Source: Prostheceraeus crozeri (taxonomy: Eukaryota > Platyhelminthes > Polycladida > Euryleptidae). From it: a stretch of DNA of 64,000 nucleotides. The notes under the pieces are model-generated. The model searched no databases. It saw only the letters and a list, made by a program, of their open reading frames with translations, and was not told where the DNA came from. The position numbers and the translations under genes were made by a program. This document shows, one piece after another, positions 48,668 through 61,890 of the stretch. The stretch is taken from assembly GCA_907163375.1 (NCBI GenBank), contig CAJQUW010001811.1, positions 31,091-95,090 on the forward strand. Direction: 5' to 3'. Numbering within the stretch: the first letter of the stretch is position 1; every line of letters begins with the position of its first letter.

Positions 48668-50650
48668 CAGGGTGTATAACGCTTTCGGATTTTCAATTTC
48701 CCTGATTTTTCCCGGTATCTTTTAAAAAAATTCCCTGTACATTCATTATATTACAGGTTGTCCACGACAACAATGCATTTAAACTTCCCACAACAAAAAC
48801 TTCAGTTGAATACGCTTTCACCGATCGACTCCTCTCTTTTTATATTTTCATTTATTCCTTAATTTTTTAAACTTTTAATTTGACATTTTGTATCTATCGT
48901 AGCAATTTGATTGCTGATATTACCAAAAACATCAAAATTTTATAATATATCTATAAATCATACAACGGGAAAATGTTGTATTTCGTAAGTATATTTCACA
49001 AAATCTGTAATCGCTAAATATTTTTTTTAATTGATTTCTAAATGAATCTTCTTCTTGATGCGATCTGCCTCGAATCCAGTGATCCATTTTTTGCCTACCA
49101 GTTCATCCAAAGTCTTATCTAATGATGTCATTTTCCGTTTGGAATCTGAGGCCATAATCAACGGATCCAATAAAGATTACCCCTCGAACAATGGATATTT
49201 GAAAGGCATCAAAATAGCATTCAAGAATTCTAGACACTTCGAAGAAAAATCTTTCTGATGTATGTCCGTTCAGTCTGCCAATCTTGAGGCTGATATCGAT
49301 GCAATAACGATGTCTATTGATTTTAGTTGTACAATCTTCTCAGTCATGGGTAGCTTCAGTTTTTGAACTGTTTACACGTTTTCATAACATAGCTTGATAA
49401 ACCACTTCGACAGCGAATTTATGATGTTCTCTAAGGCTTCAAATAGGAATGGAACATTTACTTCATGTTCTTGTAGGACGACGAGGCAGGTTGCTTCTTG
49501 ATATTTTCGAAATGTTCTCGCAAGTTAAGCAATCGCTCGATGATAACTTCTGCAACTGCTACGTTCTCAACCCGTCGAGTCGCACAATACTTGGGTGATG
49601 TGTGTGGGCCATTGCGAAATGTCAACAATCCGCTCGACAAGACAGAGGATCTTTAAAAACTTCCCAACACCTTCGCAGGAATTTTATCATCTCAATGTAT
49701 TTGTCTCCAGTTCGCAGAGCACCGTCGATGATGTGTAGGGAGCAACTTCCAATGTGCAAAATTTGTGTCATCATGTTCACGAGATCCTCCAAACAGATGA
49801 TGTTTTACCATATTGATATTTGGACCATCCATTACCACCTATAGTTTAGAATTGCACAGGCCATCGACCGCTATCTTAAGAGCTGTGTGTAACTCAGATG
49901 TAGCACCACATACAACAAGTCAGGTATCTCTCATTGCCCTGTCTTCAATCCAATATCTACCGAAAACATCCATTTGTCCGCGATGCATTTACAAAAGTGA
50001 CGAATCATTTCAAATTTCAGACCATGTCATCAGAGTCCTAATCAGCCATGTACTGCATATGAACGCAAGGCGTGGGAGTGCTGAACCTGCTGAATAATCT
50101 CCAGAGGCAACTCTCTCATGGAGGCAGGCTATGACCAATCAACCTGATCAAGTTCACACCAACGGCATGAGTCGAATGAGAAAACGAAGCACCCGTCCTA
50201 ATGTCGGGGATACAGATTTCCTCGACTGAGTTGACCCATACATATTCCGTCCGGACAATTCAAAGGAGCTTCCCCCAATCTGGATGCAGCTCCGGATAAA
50301 AGCGCAACACCGAACTACGAGAGTACATAATAGCAACTGACCTCCTTGTCTGAAAACAGCACAAGTTACTGAAAATTCATAAAGTAGGAGTACAATGTCT
50401 TAACATTAAAATTATAGAAGCCTGACCATACTTTTCTTGCGAATTTGCACACATTGATCAATTCTTCAAACGTTATAAAAAGTGATATTTATATCAAAAA
50501 CATGGAATTTGTACTTACAAATTGTCTACACAGTCGGCAATTGTGTTTATGTTGTCATCGGTCATATATATAATTAATCTTTACTGTTCCCGCTATCAAA
50601 ATTCCCTGATTTTTCGCGTTTTTTTTCCTGGATTTTCACGCATTATATAC
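48668..50650 (-). mobile_element. hAT element with decayed transposase
   Basis: The left end CAGGGTGTATAACGC and right end GCATTATATAC form an imperfect inverted repeat with matching ATTTTC and TTCCCTGATTTTT motifs. Flanks CGCTTTGT and CGCTTTGC form a near-perfect 8-bp target duplication. Minus-strand pieces read HIGSCSLHIIDGALRTGD, IKFLRRCWEVFKDPLSCR and CATRRVENVAVAEVIIER, the GSC.LH.VHGA...F.tRWvENv.vAe pattern of a hAT transposase subgroup. Several frame changes and stops make it inactive. Confidence 0.65.
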
Positions 50651-50658
50651 CGCTTTGC

Positions 50659-52016
50659 AAAGCTGTTGTTAGGTTATCTCAGAGATTCACAAAAGCCTTT
50701 GTTTATTACAATGATCACATGACAGTCACATTTGCTATTAGGTGTGGTTCTCTTGCTCCAACAATATCTTAGAAGTAACAAGAGCAAGGAGACTCAGATT
50801 AAAACACGAGAGGGCTATGTGTCAATTTGCAATAGATCCCGCAATTCGAGTACTCTATTAGTGGCCCCTATTTCACCATTCATGACCCGTCAACCATTCA
50901 TGACCATATGGCTCAACTCAGATGTTCCCAATAGGATATTTATCATGCTTTATTGGCAAGCAAACAGATGCAGAGACAACGATGGATGGCCATCAGAAGT
51001 GTAGATACCACGTGTTTAAGCTTTGATGCGAATGAAATGAACATAAGAGTGCGACAACCTGTAAATGTCTTACCATTAAAATTTTGTGCTTTGGGATAAA
51101 ACTATGGGACGAAGAAATTATAATCTAACTACGCTAATGAAAATGATGCAAATTTTGACATGAGAATGATCAATCATCAGGATCGAGTGACCACCATGAT
51201 TTTTTTTGTATCTTCCATTTTAAAACAAAATATTTTACAATAATTGATGGTAAAGTTGCGACTTCGACGTAGAAATAATAGACTTAAAAAGCGATATCAC
51301 GATTTACTTTGCAATATTGACATATAATGTTTCACAATTAAACATGAAAAACAAATTTGCACAATAATATTTAACCTTTCTGCTCAAAAATGTGAGTGCA
51401 TAGTGATCTACAATGTTAATGATCCATAATAATATACATGCAATCATAGTGTACTTTCTGGAAATAGCTGCAGTGCTGCTATGCCACTGTCAGTAATGTG
51501 TGATGTCATGAGGATGACATAGATTTTGTGATTGACGATGGCAATGAATTATGACTATAAAGAAATGACAAAATGCTAATCTGATACATTCTGAAACGAT
51601 AGTTCTACTTACACTCTTTACTCATCATTGTTTAACAATCATCTCATAGCAAAAGTGCATTGCTGACACAGAAGTTCTCAAACGATGAATGTCAATTCAG
51701 ATTCACTAATAATTCATGTTTGACATTATCCTACACAAGAAACTTTTTTTTTTAGCCATCAGTTTTTGTTATGATAGGTCGTAAGTATATTTTATCAATA
51801 TTCTGGATTGCATGAAATTAGTTTCGTAAATTTTCACGTGGTACTTTTCAACGAATGCGACTTTGCATATGCATTTGCCATATGCATGCAAGCATATGAA
51901 GGCTCATTGGACAAAATATTTATATAGGGCGGCTGTTCTCGCCCAGATTCAAAGTGCGAAAGTGTGAAGCTATGCATAATTAGATCATTAGATTATCATT
52001 GTGCATCATCACATGC
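50659..52016. other. No gene recognised
   Basis: About 1.35 kb without recognisable feature. Confidence 0.5.
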
Positions 52017-52024
52017 ATGTAGAT

Positions 52025-52360
52025 CCTGACTGGAATCTTTACATCAAGCGCGCCGGGCTTATGAGCCGGCGCGCGCCGGCACCAAATTCTACTTATTATT
52101 CCAGACTAAGTCGCGCCGGCACCAAATTCTATTTATAGATTCTACTCAATAAAAATCCGCATGATGAGTTTAATGCGCGCCGTAACCGAACACAGTAATT
52201 TAACTTGAATGGGTACGTTTTCATCCTTTCATTCGCAATATTTTTTGCGTTATATTTGCACGAACGAATAGTATCCTAAAATGTACTTCATCAAAGGCCA
52301 AAGCGCGCCGCGCCGGCGCGCCGGATTAATCCAGCAAAACATGTAAAGATTTCAGTCGGG
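52025..52360. mobile_element. GC-rich TIR element, 336 bp, 8-bp target duplication
   Basis: A perfect duplication ATGTAGAT (52017-52024, 52361-52368) flanks ends CCTGACTGGAATCTTTACAT and the complement of CCCGACTGAAATCTTTACAT. Inside, GCGCGCCGGC palindromes contrast sharply with the AT-rich surroundings. Non-coding. The superfamily is uncertain: the 8-bp duplication is hAT-like, but the ends are not the usual CAG. A fragment of the same family lies at 4719-4797. Confidence 0.85.
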
Positions 52361-52368
52361 ATGTAGAT

Positions 52369-54298
52369 TGCACAAAATTGAAAAATATTGATATAAAATA
52401 TCTTGATTCGTCGATGTCTGAGCTAATGAATGTTCATATGTTAAAATCCATATGGCATATGCATATGTAAAGTCACATGCGTTACTTTTCATCAAACAAT
52501 TGACCAGTTCAAGCCAAGCTACGCAGGGACGCATGGACGTAAACAGGATTTTCAAGGGATGGATAGAAGTAGACATAGAGAATAGACTTTGTTGCCGTTG
52601 TCATGTTACATGGAGTTCTTCCACGACATGTTTCGTGTACCATGTTTCGTGGAATCTTCCACGAAAATTGGGTAGCGGATTGATTAATTCTGACAATCTT
52701 TCAGCATATCTATGAGGGGGAGACGGCAGCAATCGTTCCTGCCCAAACTAAGATGGTTTGAGGGAAATGCTGGCGCCACCTTACGAATGGTGAGGGCACC
52801 CTAGTTGGTCCAACTCATTTTAGAACTGATATTGATTAGAGAAGAATCATGGTACCCTTTTTTTAACAGAGATGACACGAGAGACATTAACTAATCCTAG
52901 GTAATGGATGACAGAAAATGATGTGCACGCTTTTCACATGAAGCAGCCCTATGTAAAGGATTATGAATGATGCTGAATGCTCTTTTTGAAAAGTTTTGCC
53001 TACTTTTCCGCAAAAATTCGGATTTCCGTATATTTACTGACGAATCTAGCTATTATTGAGTTCTGCAACAAGAAATAAGAGGGTGGGGGGATAGAGTACA
53101 CAATTGCAGATGACTGCCTTTTCATGTTAATCGATATTTTCAAGGGAAAACTTATTCTGAATAAACATGAATGCCAAAATGTGATTATCACCATTGAATC
53201 AGGCTATTGGTAAGCTTTCAGATGAAGTATTGTTTACGAATTTCAACAGCATTGGGTACAGTTTAACTCAATTAACACTTTTTGCTTGATTTTTCGCTAA
53301 GCTTCTCGTTAACAATGTTTTTAACGACTAACTGAGCACCGCTTAATGACTTTTATTTCATTAACCCTGGCGTTTTCGAGTTGGGGTTTAGAAGAATGCT
53401 GGTGTTATCTGTTTCACGAATATGTAAGTTTTATCAAGATCGGCCCATCCGCTCACTTGCAAACTTCGAATTGCCCATACTCAGTCATCATTTCTCTCGG
53501 TTGAGGTCAGCAGAAAATTTCGAATCTGTGTTCTGTAGGCGGGGCCGCCTGTCTGTCTCTGCTGCACCTGTTCACAAACATAGCAATTCTTCATGCCGTA
53601 GGTGCTGACGCTTGCGTCCCATAAAGGGATCAACAAGATGCTTACAACTCAATCAATGATGATCAACAGACGAGTACCGACATGAAATGATCGGTGCTAT
53701 GAAGCAGCAAACTTCCAATCACTAATTACTTCATTTAATTAGGCAAATCACATTGTTTCCTAAGCCAAATGTCTCTACTGGTCAAGTGAATAAATTTAGT
53801 AATCAATTAATTATGATTTATGAGATCACGATCAAATTTTATGAGAATAAACAAAGGATAAACGAACTTTTCGTGATGTGCAACGATTTAGGAAACCGAC
53901 TGTAAATGCTGCAGTGCTAATAATGTAATGTGTCGCCTAAGTGAACTGTGTCAACCACATATGGATGTCTTAGTTGAATAAAGTTCATGGACAATGCCAT
54001 AAATGATGCACGAACGTTCTGACGCCAAGTCGTCATTTCTCATCATGAAGCAGTGCGGCTATATCTATGAAAATTGCACCATACACTGCCAGATTGGTGA
54101 GAAACATCAATCACTGCAAATGTTTGATAGCTCCGAGTCCCCCTCTTTCGACGTTAGAGATCAAAAGGTTGCTTCAACTGACGGACGCTCACAAAGACGT
54201 GCGTTCTACAGGGCTGCTACTAAAACCGGAATTCCGACTTTTTTTATACTTCACTAAGTAGTGGGAAAAATGTTCTATCAAGGAACAAACAATTTGGA
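52369..54298. other. No gene recognised
   Basis: Scattered short ORFs without family resemblance. Confidence 0.5.
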
Positions 54299-54705
54299 TT
54301 TTGAAGCATTTTAGGAGCCCTTTTGTGATCATGAGTGGGCCCTTTTAAGATCTTGAGAGGGCCCTTAGAGATTATGAGGTGGCCCTTTGGACAACGAGAC
54401 GGGTCCTCTTCAGATTGTGAAGGTCCCTTCAATATTGTGATTGCGAAGCACCCCGTCAATATCTTTTAGAGCCCCTTCACAATCTAAAACGACCCCTCAT
54501 GATCTTAGAGGGCCCCGTACGATCTCAAAAAGACCTCTCACGATCTCATAGGGCTCCCTCACGATCTTGCGCGGTACCCTCCTTATAAGAGACCCGTGAG
54601 GGCCTTCCTTTCACATTTTGAGGGTGCCATCTTGAGATCGTGAAGGCCTCTTAAGGTCTTGAGGGGAGCCCTCTTGAGACCGTGGGGGGGGGGGAGACTT
54701 TTGAG
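54299..54705. repeat. Degenerate 22-bp minisatellite
   Basis: Units of about 22 bp contain GGGCCCTTT and GATC/GAT motifs (GAGGGCCCTTTTGTGATCAT type). The first half reads in one orientation; from about 54450 units appear with CCCCT.AC.ATCT in place of GGGCCCTTT. An 11-base G run lies near 54684. The minus ORF through it merely translates the repeat. Confidence 0.8.
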
Positions 54706-54894
54706 ATTGAGAAAGGACACTTTGAGACTAAAATGATGAAATAACGACTGAACATGCTCGCAATGAACATGCTGGAGAACATAATTTCAATTTTTTTTCA
54801 GGTACTGAATGAAAGATGTAGTATAATGATTTATCGTGCGTAGCCTGTACCTATTTAAGAAAGAAATATAAACAGTAAATTCACGCATTCTAAG

Positions 54895-56470
54895 CAGGGT
54901 TGGCTTTTTGCCGGCTAAAACTGGTTTTTGCTACTAAGTGGTAAAAACCGGCAAAAACTGGTAAAAACCGGCTAAAACTAAATTTCCGAAAAATCAGCCT
55001 ATTTCTTCTCGAAATGATCGATAGGAAGTTGGGGTTGAGTATCACGTTGCATGCGGGTTTGCAGATTGCAACTCTTATCTTGCAAAATATTACATTCATT
55101 CTTTGATAGAACCACCATTTTTATCACGAACGACGTACGATGTCGCTTTTGTTTACGATTGCTCTGCCCTTTGTTGTGCTATTAGAACAAATACAGATTT
55201 CAGCATCATTTTGGCCCATTAGTTCATGTAACAGAAGTTGTTAAATACTCCCAGAATTATCATCGAATGAATAAAAAAAAGGAAAAAAGGTATATGTATA
55301 AAACTGATTTGTGCATAAATTAAGCATTTACCACTTTCTTCATGTGGACGAGCTTCAATAATCCCATTGTCATTCCTCTATGTTGAGTGTTCAGCAAGAA
55401 TGCAGAGTGCATTTTAATCGTAGCTTAGGTTTCATCAGATCTAGATTTGAACCCTGGTCTCATGAACGCAGAGAGAACACTATCAAAAAGACTGCACCGG
55501 AAAATCTCAGCTCCCAAATCAAGAAATGTGCAAGTCACTTAGAATACATTCATTAGTTAATGCTTGTGACTTGCGCAGAAAATCATGATTTGGAAGAACA
55601 AATAATAATTAAATAACATAGTTCGCAGCAGAAATCTTGATAAAGTAAGGTATAGCGCATGTCTGAAAAGCTTCAGTTACAATCTCTACAAAAGAACATT
55701 TTCAGTAAGCTGCAAAATTGATCATTGTTAATAGAATCTGAGAGCGACAAACAATTGTGACATTATTGTGATATTCAAGTTTATTTAAAATTCTTCGAAT
55801 TTCCATGTTTTGAACTCAGATCAAAACGTTACTTAGAAAAATAACATAAAAATGTTGCAGGGCAATATTTTTTGATCTATTCCTTCTGGGAGTGGAGAAT
55901 TAATTTCATAGAAATATTCATGTAATCACAATTGCTATGGGTTAGAAATCCGAGGCCAGATTTCTACATTTTCCTGCCTTTCCAGCTTCATGGAATGCCT
56001 GATTTCGATCTTCTATATAGAGCCAAGTGACTTCCTTCGAGCATGGACGTCTGTTGCATCTTCCAATGGATGAAATTTATAAAGCAACAAAATGCGTGCA
56101 CGCTTAAAAGAATGCACAACAGCTTTATAACAATATTTTTTGTAATAATTCAAGTTCTTACACCTAGCCTACACTTGGAACATATTCTTGATTGAAATAT
56201 GATATTGATAAAGTTTGAATTGTGAAAATGCAGGCCTAAATGTTTATCGAATGACGAAAAAGTAAGATGAACTTATTGCGACTAATGTTCATCAATGAAG
56301 TAAGGAGTGACTATGATCTCTTACATTGCATGTACTCAAAAAACCTAAGTAGTAATGCTGTAAAACAATTTTTAGCCAGATTTTGCCAGTTTTAGCCGAA
56401 AAATGGTGACAAAAGCTGGTGGTTTTTACCAGGTACTAAAAACCAGGGTAATTTTTACCGGCCAACCCTG
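54895..56470. mobile_element. hAT non-autonomous element, 1576 bp
   Basis: A perfect 8-bp duplication ATTCTAAG (54887-54894, 56471-56478) flanks ends CAGGGTTGGC and GCCAACCCTG. Subterminal AAAACTGGTTTTT / TAAAAACCGGC motifs recur within 100 bp of both ends. The interior has no transposase ORF. Confidence 0.92.
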
Positions 56471-56478
56471 ATTCTAAG

Positions 56479-59400
56479 TGCCTACATAAAATAGTGGTCC
56501 TACATATTTTCTTTGACTGATTTCCATTTTGCACCAATTAATCAAGTGGTCTGTATTGTGATCACTTTTGAATTTGATCCATTCCTAAGCAAAACATGTT
56601 TCAATATGCCGTTCGTAGATACATCATACAGGTTCATTATTTCAAGATTCATATCGGACGCAAGTTTGCATTCATTCTGCCCGATCCCTCAAATTTGATA
56701 GTGTTGGATTTTCATATAGGTCCCTACATTATGATGCAGTGATAATTATTGAGCAATATAAACCGTGATCGCGAAAAATGCCTTGCCTCGACATTTTGTA
56801 AAATTTTTAAATTGAATAAGCCAAATGTCTGATGGATCTTGGATCATCAGACACGTGGCTTTCCCCATCTGATATAATAAACCGCAATGTTTTATAAAGT
56901 TAATCCATGAAATGTGCAGAGCTCTACACTGAAATAGTCCCTTCGTTAAATGATTAACCTGTCGGGTAGGCCTACGAGAATTCCAGCGGTTTATATCTCG
57001 ATAGTGTGATGATGACATAAGAATGTGGGAATTCAGACATGGTCTCCTCCTCTTCTTCGCTTTTTGTTTTCCTCACTGTTCATTGTAGTCACCTCAGCAT
57101 GAGCGCTCTTTATCGTTTTGAGACGTCCATGTAAATAAACATACATCAACGTCGCATTGTCTCAACTTACTGACTATTGCTTGAAAGTAAAACCAGATTT
57201 TCTTTCCTATTCAGCAACGATTTCACTAATTTGATCTTCAGTCAGTTTCTTTTGCTTCTTTTCCCCACGACGCTTAAATTCTGGCTCACCACTTCAGGTC
57301 CAATTGCATGTTGTTTTCTTGTTTATCTCCCAATCACTCCGTCAATTCACGCCAGTCACCTCCGCCCTCATAAAAATTGATAACGCGCTCTATCTAGGTC
57401 AGCAATGTTAAATTCATTGTATTGACGTTTAGTATCCATGGTAGTTTTAAGTATTGAGCCTTTTGTACGTACTTTGTTATCGTCGTAAATTTCGAAAAGA
57501 ATATGAATTTTTATCACTTGGAAATTGATGAAACAAGACTTTGAAATGACTGAAATTCAACATTGCTCATTATCAAATGGAAATGGATTAAATTAAATTG
57601 GAAATGTTGCTAATACATCTTGAAGTATCTTAACATATCTTGGAGACGGATGGATCATAAATGGAAGTATCTTAATTTGACGTAGAAATGTCGCATAATG
57701 AGCTTGAAATGGTGTAGTATTTACCTATGTTTAGCATTTATAGACATGCAGTATTTGTCACGAATACGCATGATGATAGACTTGCGTGTCTGCTCGTATA
57801 TATTTAAACTTAATTTTCCTGAAATTGCTAGTTGAAAAATTGAGATATGTTACTGATGCTGTTGAATACAATTCTGTGGCACTAGGCTATATTAGAGAAA
57901 AATTTGACTTTAAGCTGAAAATGCTTTTCACCATGCGACCTCTCCAATGCACCAAGTAAAACACAAGTACATGAAGTTTTATCTCGTAACATATCTTCCT
58001 GTTTTTCTATGCACCATGCATGCTGTACCTGGAAAACTTGACTTTCTTTAAAAATGATCCGCAAACTTATTCGGTCATTGGTAGGCTCCTTATGATAGCC
58101 TAAATGTGACGGTGGATCTGCCTACCCTCTTCATACCAGTGAAATGGAACTTTTTTCGGTCATTTGTGTCAGCAGACTTGGAATCAATAATTTACTTACT
58201 GATAGGAGCCGAGGAATCTACTCAAAATGTAAAATTTTGATTATCACCATGGAATCATCTTTCAAAAAGCAGTAAATTTTGTCAAGATGTAAAGCATTCC
58301 CATTCAAGTTATGGGTTATAGCTCTCGATTATATTTTGCTCGGTTATAGCAGGTTATTTTCATGAAATTATTACATAAGAAACTACAAATTGCATTCACT
58401 TTTTATTTAGTCATGTGTCATGTGCGGATAGCTGAATTCGTGTTAGTTGACGGCGACCAATGACTGTCAAAAGTTGACACTTTAATATTTCGTATTTCCT
58501 AGTATTATTCGTAAGATTTCTTTATGAAGTCAAAGTAGTGATCAGTTAATTGTTTACATGATGCTGTTTTGTATCCACTGTGAGGGATCTTCGTTAAGGA
58601 ATCCATAAGTTTAAGGGAGCTTTGTTTAGAAAATGAAAACCAAGTATTGAGAAGTCTCTGCAAATGTCAAAAATTTCATTATCCAATGGCCAAATCTTAA
58701 CAAGAGTGATATTATGTTGCTGTTTTATCTCGAATATGCTGAAAAGATCAGCGTGTCGTCAGCTGCGGCGTTTGTTGTTGGTTAGCCCAGGTTTGAGGGT
58801 CAGATATCTGGGCTGCGTGATTCCAGTTTGTGTGGGTGAAACTGTTCACTATACATTTTTCGTTCTTGCGCAAGTTGATGCATGAACTTTCTGATGACTT
58901 TCTGAGCTCGGCATCTCGAGATCGATTACTCTCCTGGACGACATGCAGATGGGTATTCTTTGGAAGTGACCAAATCGCTTAAACGATTTTGCCGTGACTC
59001 AGCGTCCAAGGCAGTCAAGCCACACATCTTTCATAAGTCGCATATCGAGCGTTGATGGCTAAGTTTGCCTGCACACATCCATTGTCAATCACGTCATTCA
59101 ATTTTGCTTTGTGTGTGAAGTGCTAATGCAAGAGGTTGTGGTCACTATTTTCTGTTTTAAGACCACCGATTTTTAAGACCCACCACCGATTGATGTTGCG
59201 ACATGCAGCTGATTATCTTCAGAGAGTGACTTCTGACCTGCAGACCAACGAGGTAAAGCAAATAGGGATCTGCATGTGCTTTGCAGAAGTGCGCATCGGA
59301 TTTGGGGGTTGAATCAGATCCATATCCGAAGAGAAGAAGATGATTACGATCCGACATTCGTATAATCCGATTAATTCGAAAGACTTCTTTAATGATACAC

Positions 59401-60514
59401 ACAAGTTATATAATGAAAGAAGCAGTCAGTCAGATGTAGAGACATTCTATCAGTATCGTAAGTGAAAACGGCCTCTTTTCGCTATTGATTTTATGAAAAT
59501 GATGATCGCATCACCTTCACAGCACTTCTCTTACTTGAACCATTTGTTTCTCTTTTTTGGTAATGGTCAATTTAGTTTCAGGTTTCATCGATCAGTGATC
59601 ATAGTTGTCGTTGGTTAAGCTGGATATATATTAGCAACTGCTTCGAGTGGCGATTTGAAGCATTTTCAAATTTATGCCGCAGCATCAGCGAATTTTTTCC
59701 GAAGTTTCTTGTAGGCATATCTGCTTGTGTATATGCAAAATGTTCGATGATCATCTGCTTTATATCTGCGGATTTGCGACTAGCCATATTTTCCGGAATT
59801 GATATGCGAATGCATGATAGTGGATAGGTATATTATCTGAGCTGCAATGTATCAATCCCTCAGGCAAATACATAGTGAAATTATTTACTTATCATTGTCT
59901 TCTCTGTAGTAGGCTGCAGTATTTATTACATATTATATATTCCAGTAAATTGATTTTTTTGTGAATGCCTTATAAACTGGCGTGGTGTGCTTGCCCGTAC
60001 CCTCACCACTGCCGGCATTCCCCGCAGTTCAGTTATTGCTCGTGAGTTCAGTGTATCAAGTTTCAAGCTGACATTGGTTTTTCCGAGAAATGTGGAAGTT
60101 GGCAATGCAGGATGTTCTTCCATCTGACATCGTGAAATAATACAAGCTGCACTATCGGGCAATTCGTTGTCCGCATTGTCCTGCAATGATAGTCAATGAG
60201 AAGCATAAGTTGACGTCAAACGTTACACGTCACACACGTCTTTGATATCAGGCGCGATCCAACCGAATTGTTTTAGTCTGATGTAATCTGTTTATGTTAT
60301 TTGGCCTGAAAACGTTTCCATTATGTGAATATGCCTACGAGGTAGATATATTTTATATAGACCTATTCATTGTGGAGCAAAATCCTAAATGTGCCATCGT
60401 TCACAAGAGGATAACAAGGCCTTTACATAGAATACTAACATAGTCCTAGGTTAGCCTTCGGAAATAATGACTAAAGAATACGGAATTCTTTCTTGTGTTT
60501 GTCGCTTGTCGGTT
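56479..60514. other. No gene recognised, about 4 kb
   Basis: AT-rich sequence with only short ORFs. I see no exon, RNA gene or element end that I can support. Confidence 0.45.
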
Positions 60515-60585
60515 GTCACTGAAGATTGTACATCATGAGTGCTGAAACGCGTTTGACAATAAACTCTGTATAAGCCATTATTGTA
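60515..60585 (+). mobile_element. Penelope-type terminus with hammerhead-like core
   Basis: The plus strand reads CACTGAAGATTGTAC, then GAGTGCTGAAACGCG and TTTGACAATAAAC. CTGAAGA, a pairing GTAC/GTGC stem, GAAA and the palindrome AAACGCGTTT fit a hammerhead with a minimal stem III, as in Penelope-like elements. No element boundary was found. Confidence 0.45.
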
Positions 60586-60746
60586 CGTTCACGCGCCTGT
60601 GCCCGCAGGGGAATGCCGCCTGCCTGCAAAAATCGAGATGACCGCAGCGTGTACCACCCCAGATTATAAATGTCATTAGATGGTTGCTGTGCATAATTTC
60701 TGGTAAGCATTTTTTTTCTTACTAATCTCTTGTCGTCTGTTTCCAG

Positions 60747-61020
60747 GATTGGGTGCGATGGAGAGCTCCAACATCACAAAGCAAATAGACCTCATACACA
60801 TATCAATGAGTGAATTGAAGAAACATGAACTGAAACTTTTAACCCCTTACTTAATCAACGATTTCCATGCGGTTATGTTATTTCCCACCAAAGATTCTTG
60901 CATCAGCGCAAATATGACAGCAGATTGTGCCAGAAGATTTCGTTTATCTTCGACTTCAGCCATTCACCTATCAAGATGTCAGCGTGTATTGAAAGCTGAT
61001 AAATGTTACATAACATTCAA
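60747..61020 (+). CDS. Candidate host exon, unknown protein
   Basis: Acceptor TTTCCAG at 60741-60746 and donor GTAAGTTATG at 61021. The exon is open (MESSNITKQIDLIHISM, MSELKKHELKLLTPYL, SSTSAIHLSRCQRVLK) and ends in phase 2 inside a lysine codon. The next exon continues it after a 53-bp intron with a branch-like GACTAAC. A possible start is ATG at 60758. I do not recognise the family; cysteines are frequent in the second half. It could be a short gene or part of a longer one. Confidence 0.45.
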
Positions 61021-61073
61021 GTAAGTTATGTTATCATTTTCAAGTGCATATGACTAACTTCTTTTCATAATAG

Positions 61074-61128
61074 GTGCATCAATGAAATCCTGCCGTCTAC
61101 ATTGGAATGCTTTCTGAAGAACAGATTG
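61074..61128 (+). CDS. Candidate second exon of the unknown gene
   Basis: It follows acceptor TTCATAATAG and reads CINEILPSTLECFLKNRL in the phase left by the previous exon. It may end at donor GTAAGTTC (61129), or run on to a TGA about 36 bp further. Canonical sites at both ends and phase agreement support it; no homology does. Confidence 0.4.
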
Positions 61129-61494
61129 TGTAAGTTCAAGCTATTTTTCACGCATATCATGATATGATTTCCTATCTATGTTGAATTCACCGCTGCAATA
61201 GTTCACACAGGGTGAGCGGAAATTCCCTTCGAAAGTCTGTTGTTTCAAGTTAAATAGATCACTAAGTCTACAGGTTTTTGCGTTTGTTAGTATGAATCTG
61301 TCGTTGATTAGCGTTAAAGTTGATAAATAAACGGCATTTCTCATTTTTTAAATGAAATTTATCGTTGATTAACGACATCGTTAAATAGATCGACATTTCT
61401 CAATGAAAAACGGTATGTCTCGCGCAATCGAGATATCTACCATTGTTTAGTGACATATTGCACAATACTGTGACTATCCTACATAAAATTATTC

Positions 61495-61890
61495 TAAGTA
61501 AAATTAATTTTTGAAATTATACCCTATATCCTCCCAAATAAAAATTATGGCCGACAAAGTTAAATTGATTTTATGTATAAAGATTAATCAAAGCCAAAGA
61601 ATGACCAGCTTTCAATTCTAATTATACCACCAAAAAAATCAAGTTATCCCAGAATCTGTGGTGTATATTATATATGCAAAACTGTACAAAAAGTTAATTC
61701 ATTTGGAAATTATACCCTAATCCCCCAAATAAAAATTATGCCGAACAAGTTAAATTGATTTTATTGTAATATAAAATTAATCACAGCAAAAGAATGTCCG
61801 AGCTTTTCAATTCTAATTATACCAAAAACATCAATTTATCCAGAATCTGTGGTGTTAAATATTTATATGCAAAACCCTTACAAAAAAGTT
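61495..61890. repeat. 193-bp tandem duplication
   Basis: Two copies, with GAAATTATACCCT at 61513 and 61706. They share AATAAAAATTATG, TTAAATTGATTTTA, TCTAATTATACCA and AGAATCTGTGGTGT. They differ mainly by single-base insertions or deletions, which is unusual for evolutionary divergence. Confidence 0.85.

Noticed and set aside
54244-54459. Minus ORF with repeated KGP/LKGP motifs
   Set aside because: Pure translation of the degenerate 22-bp minisatellite.
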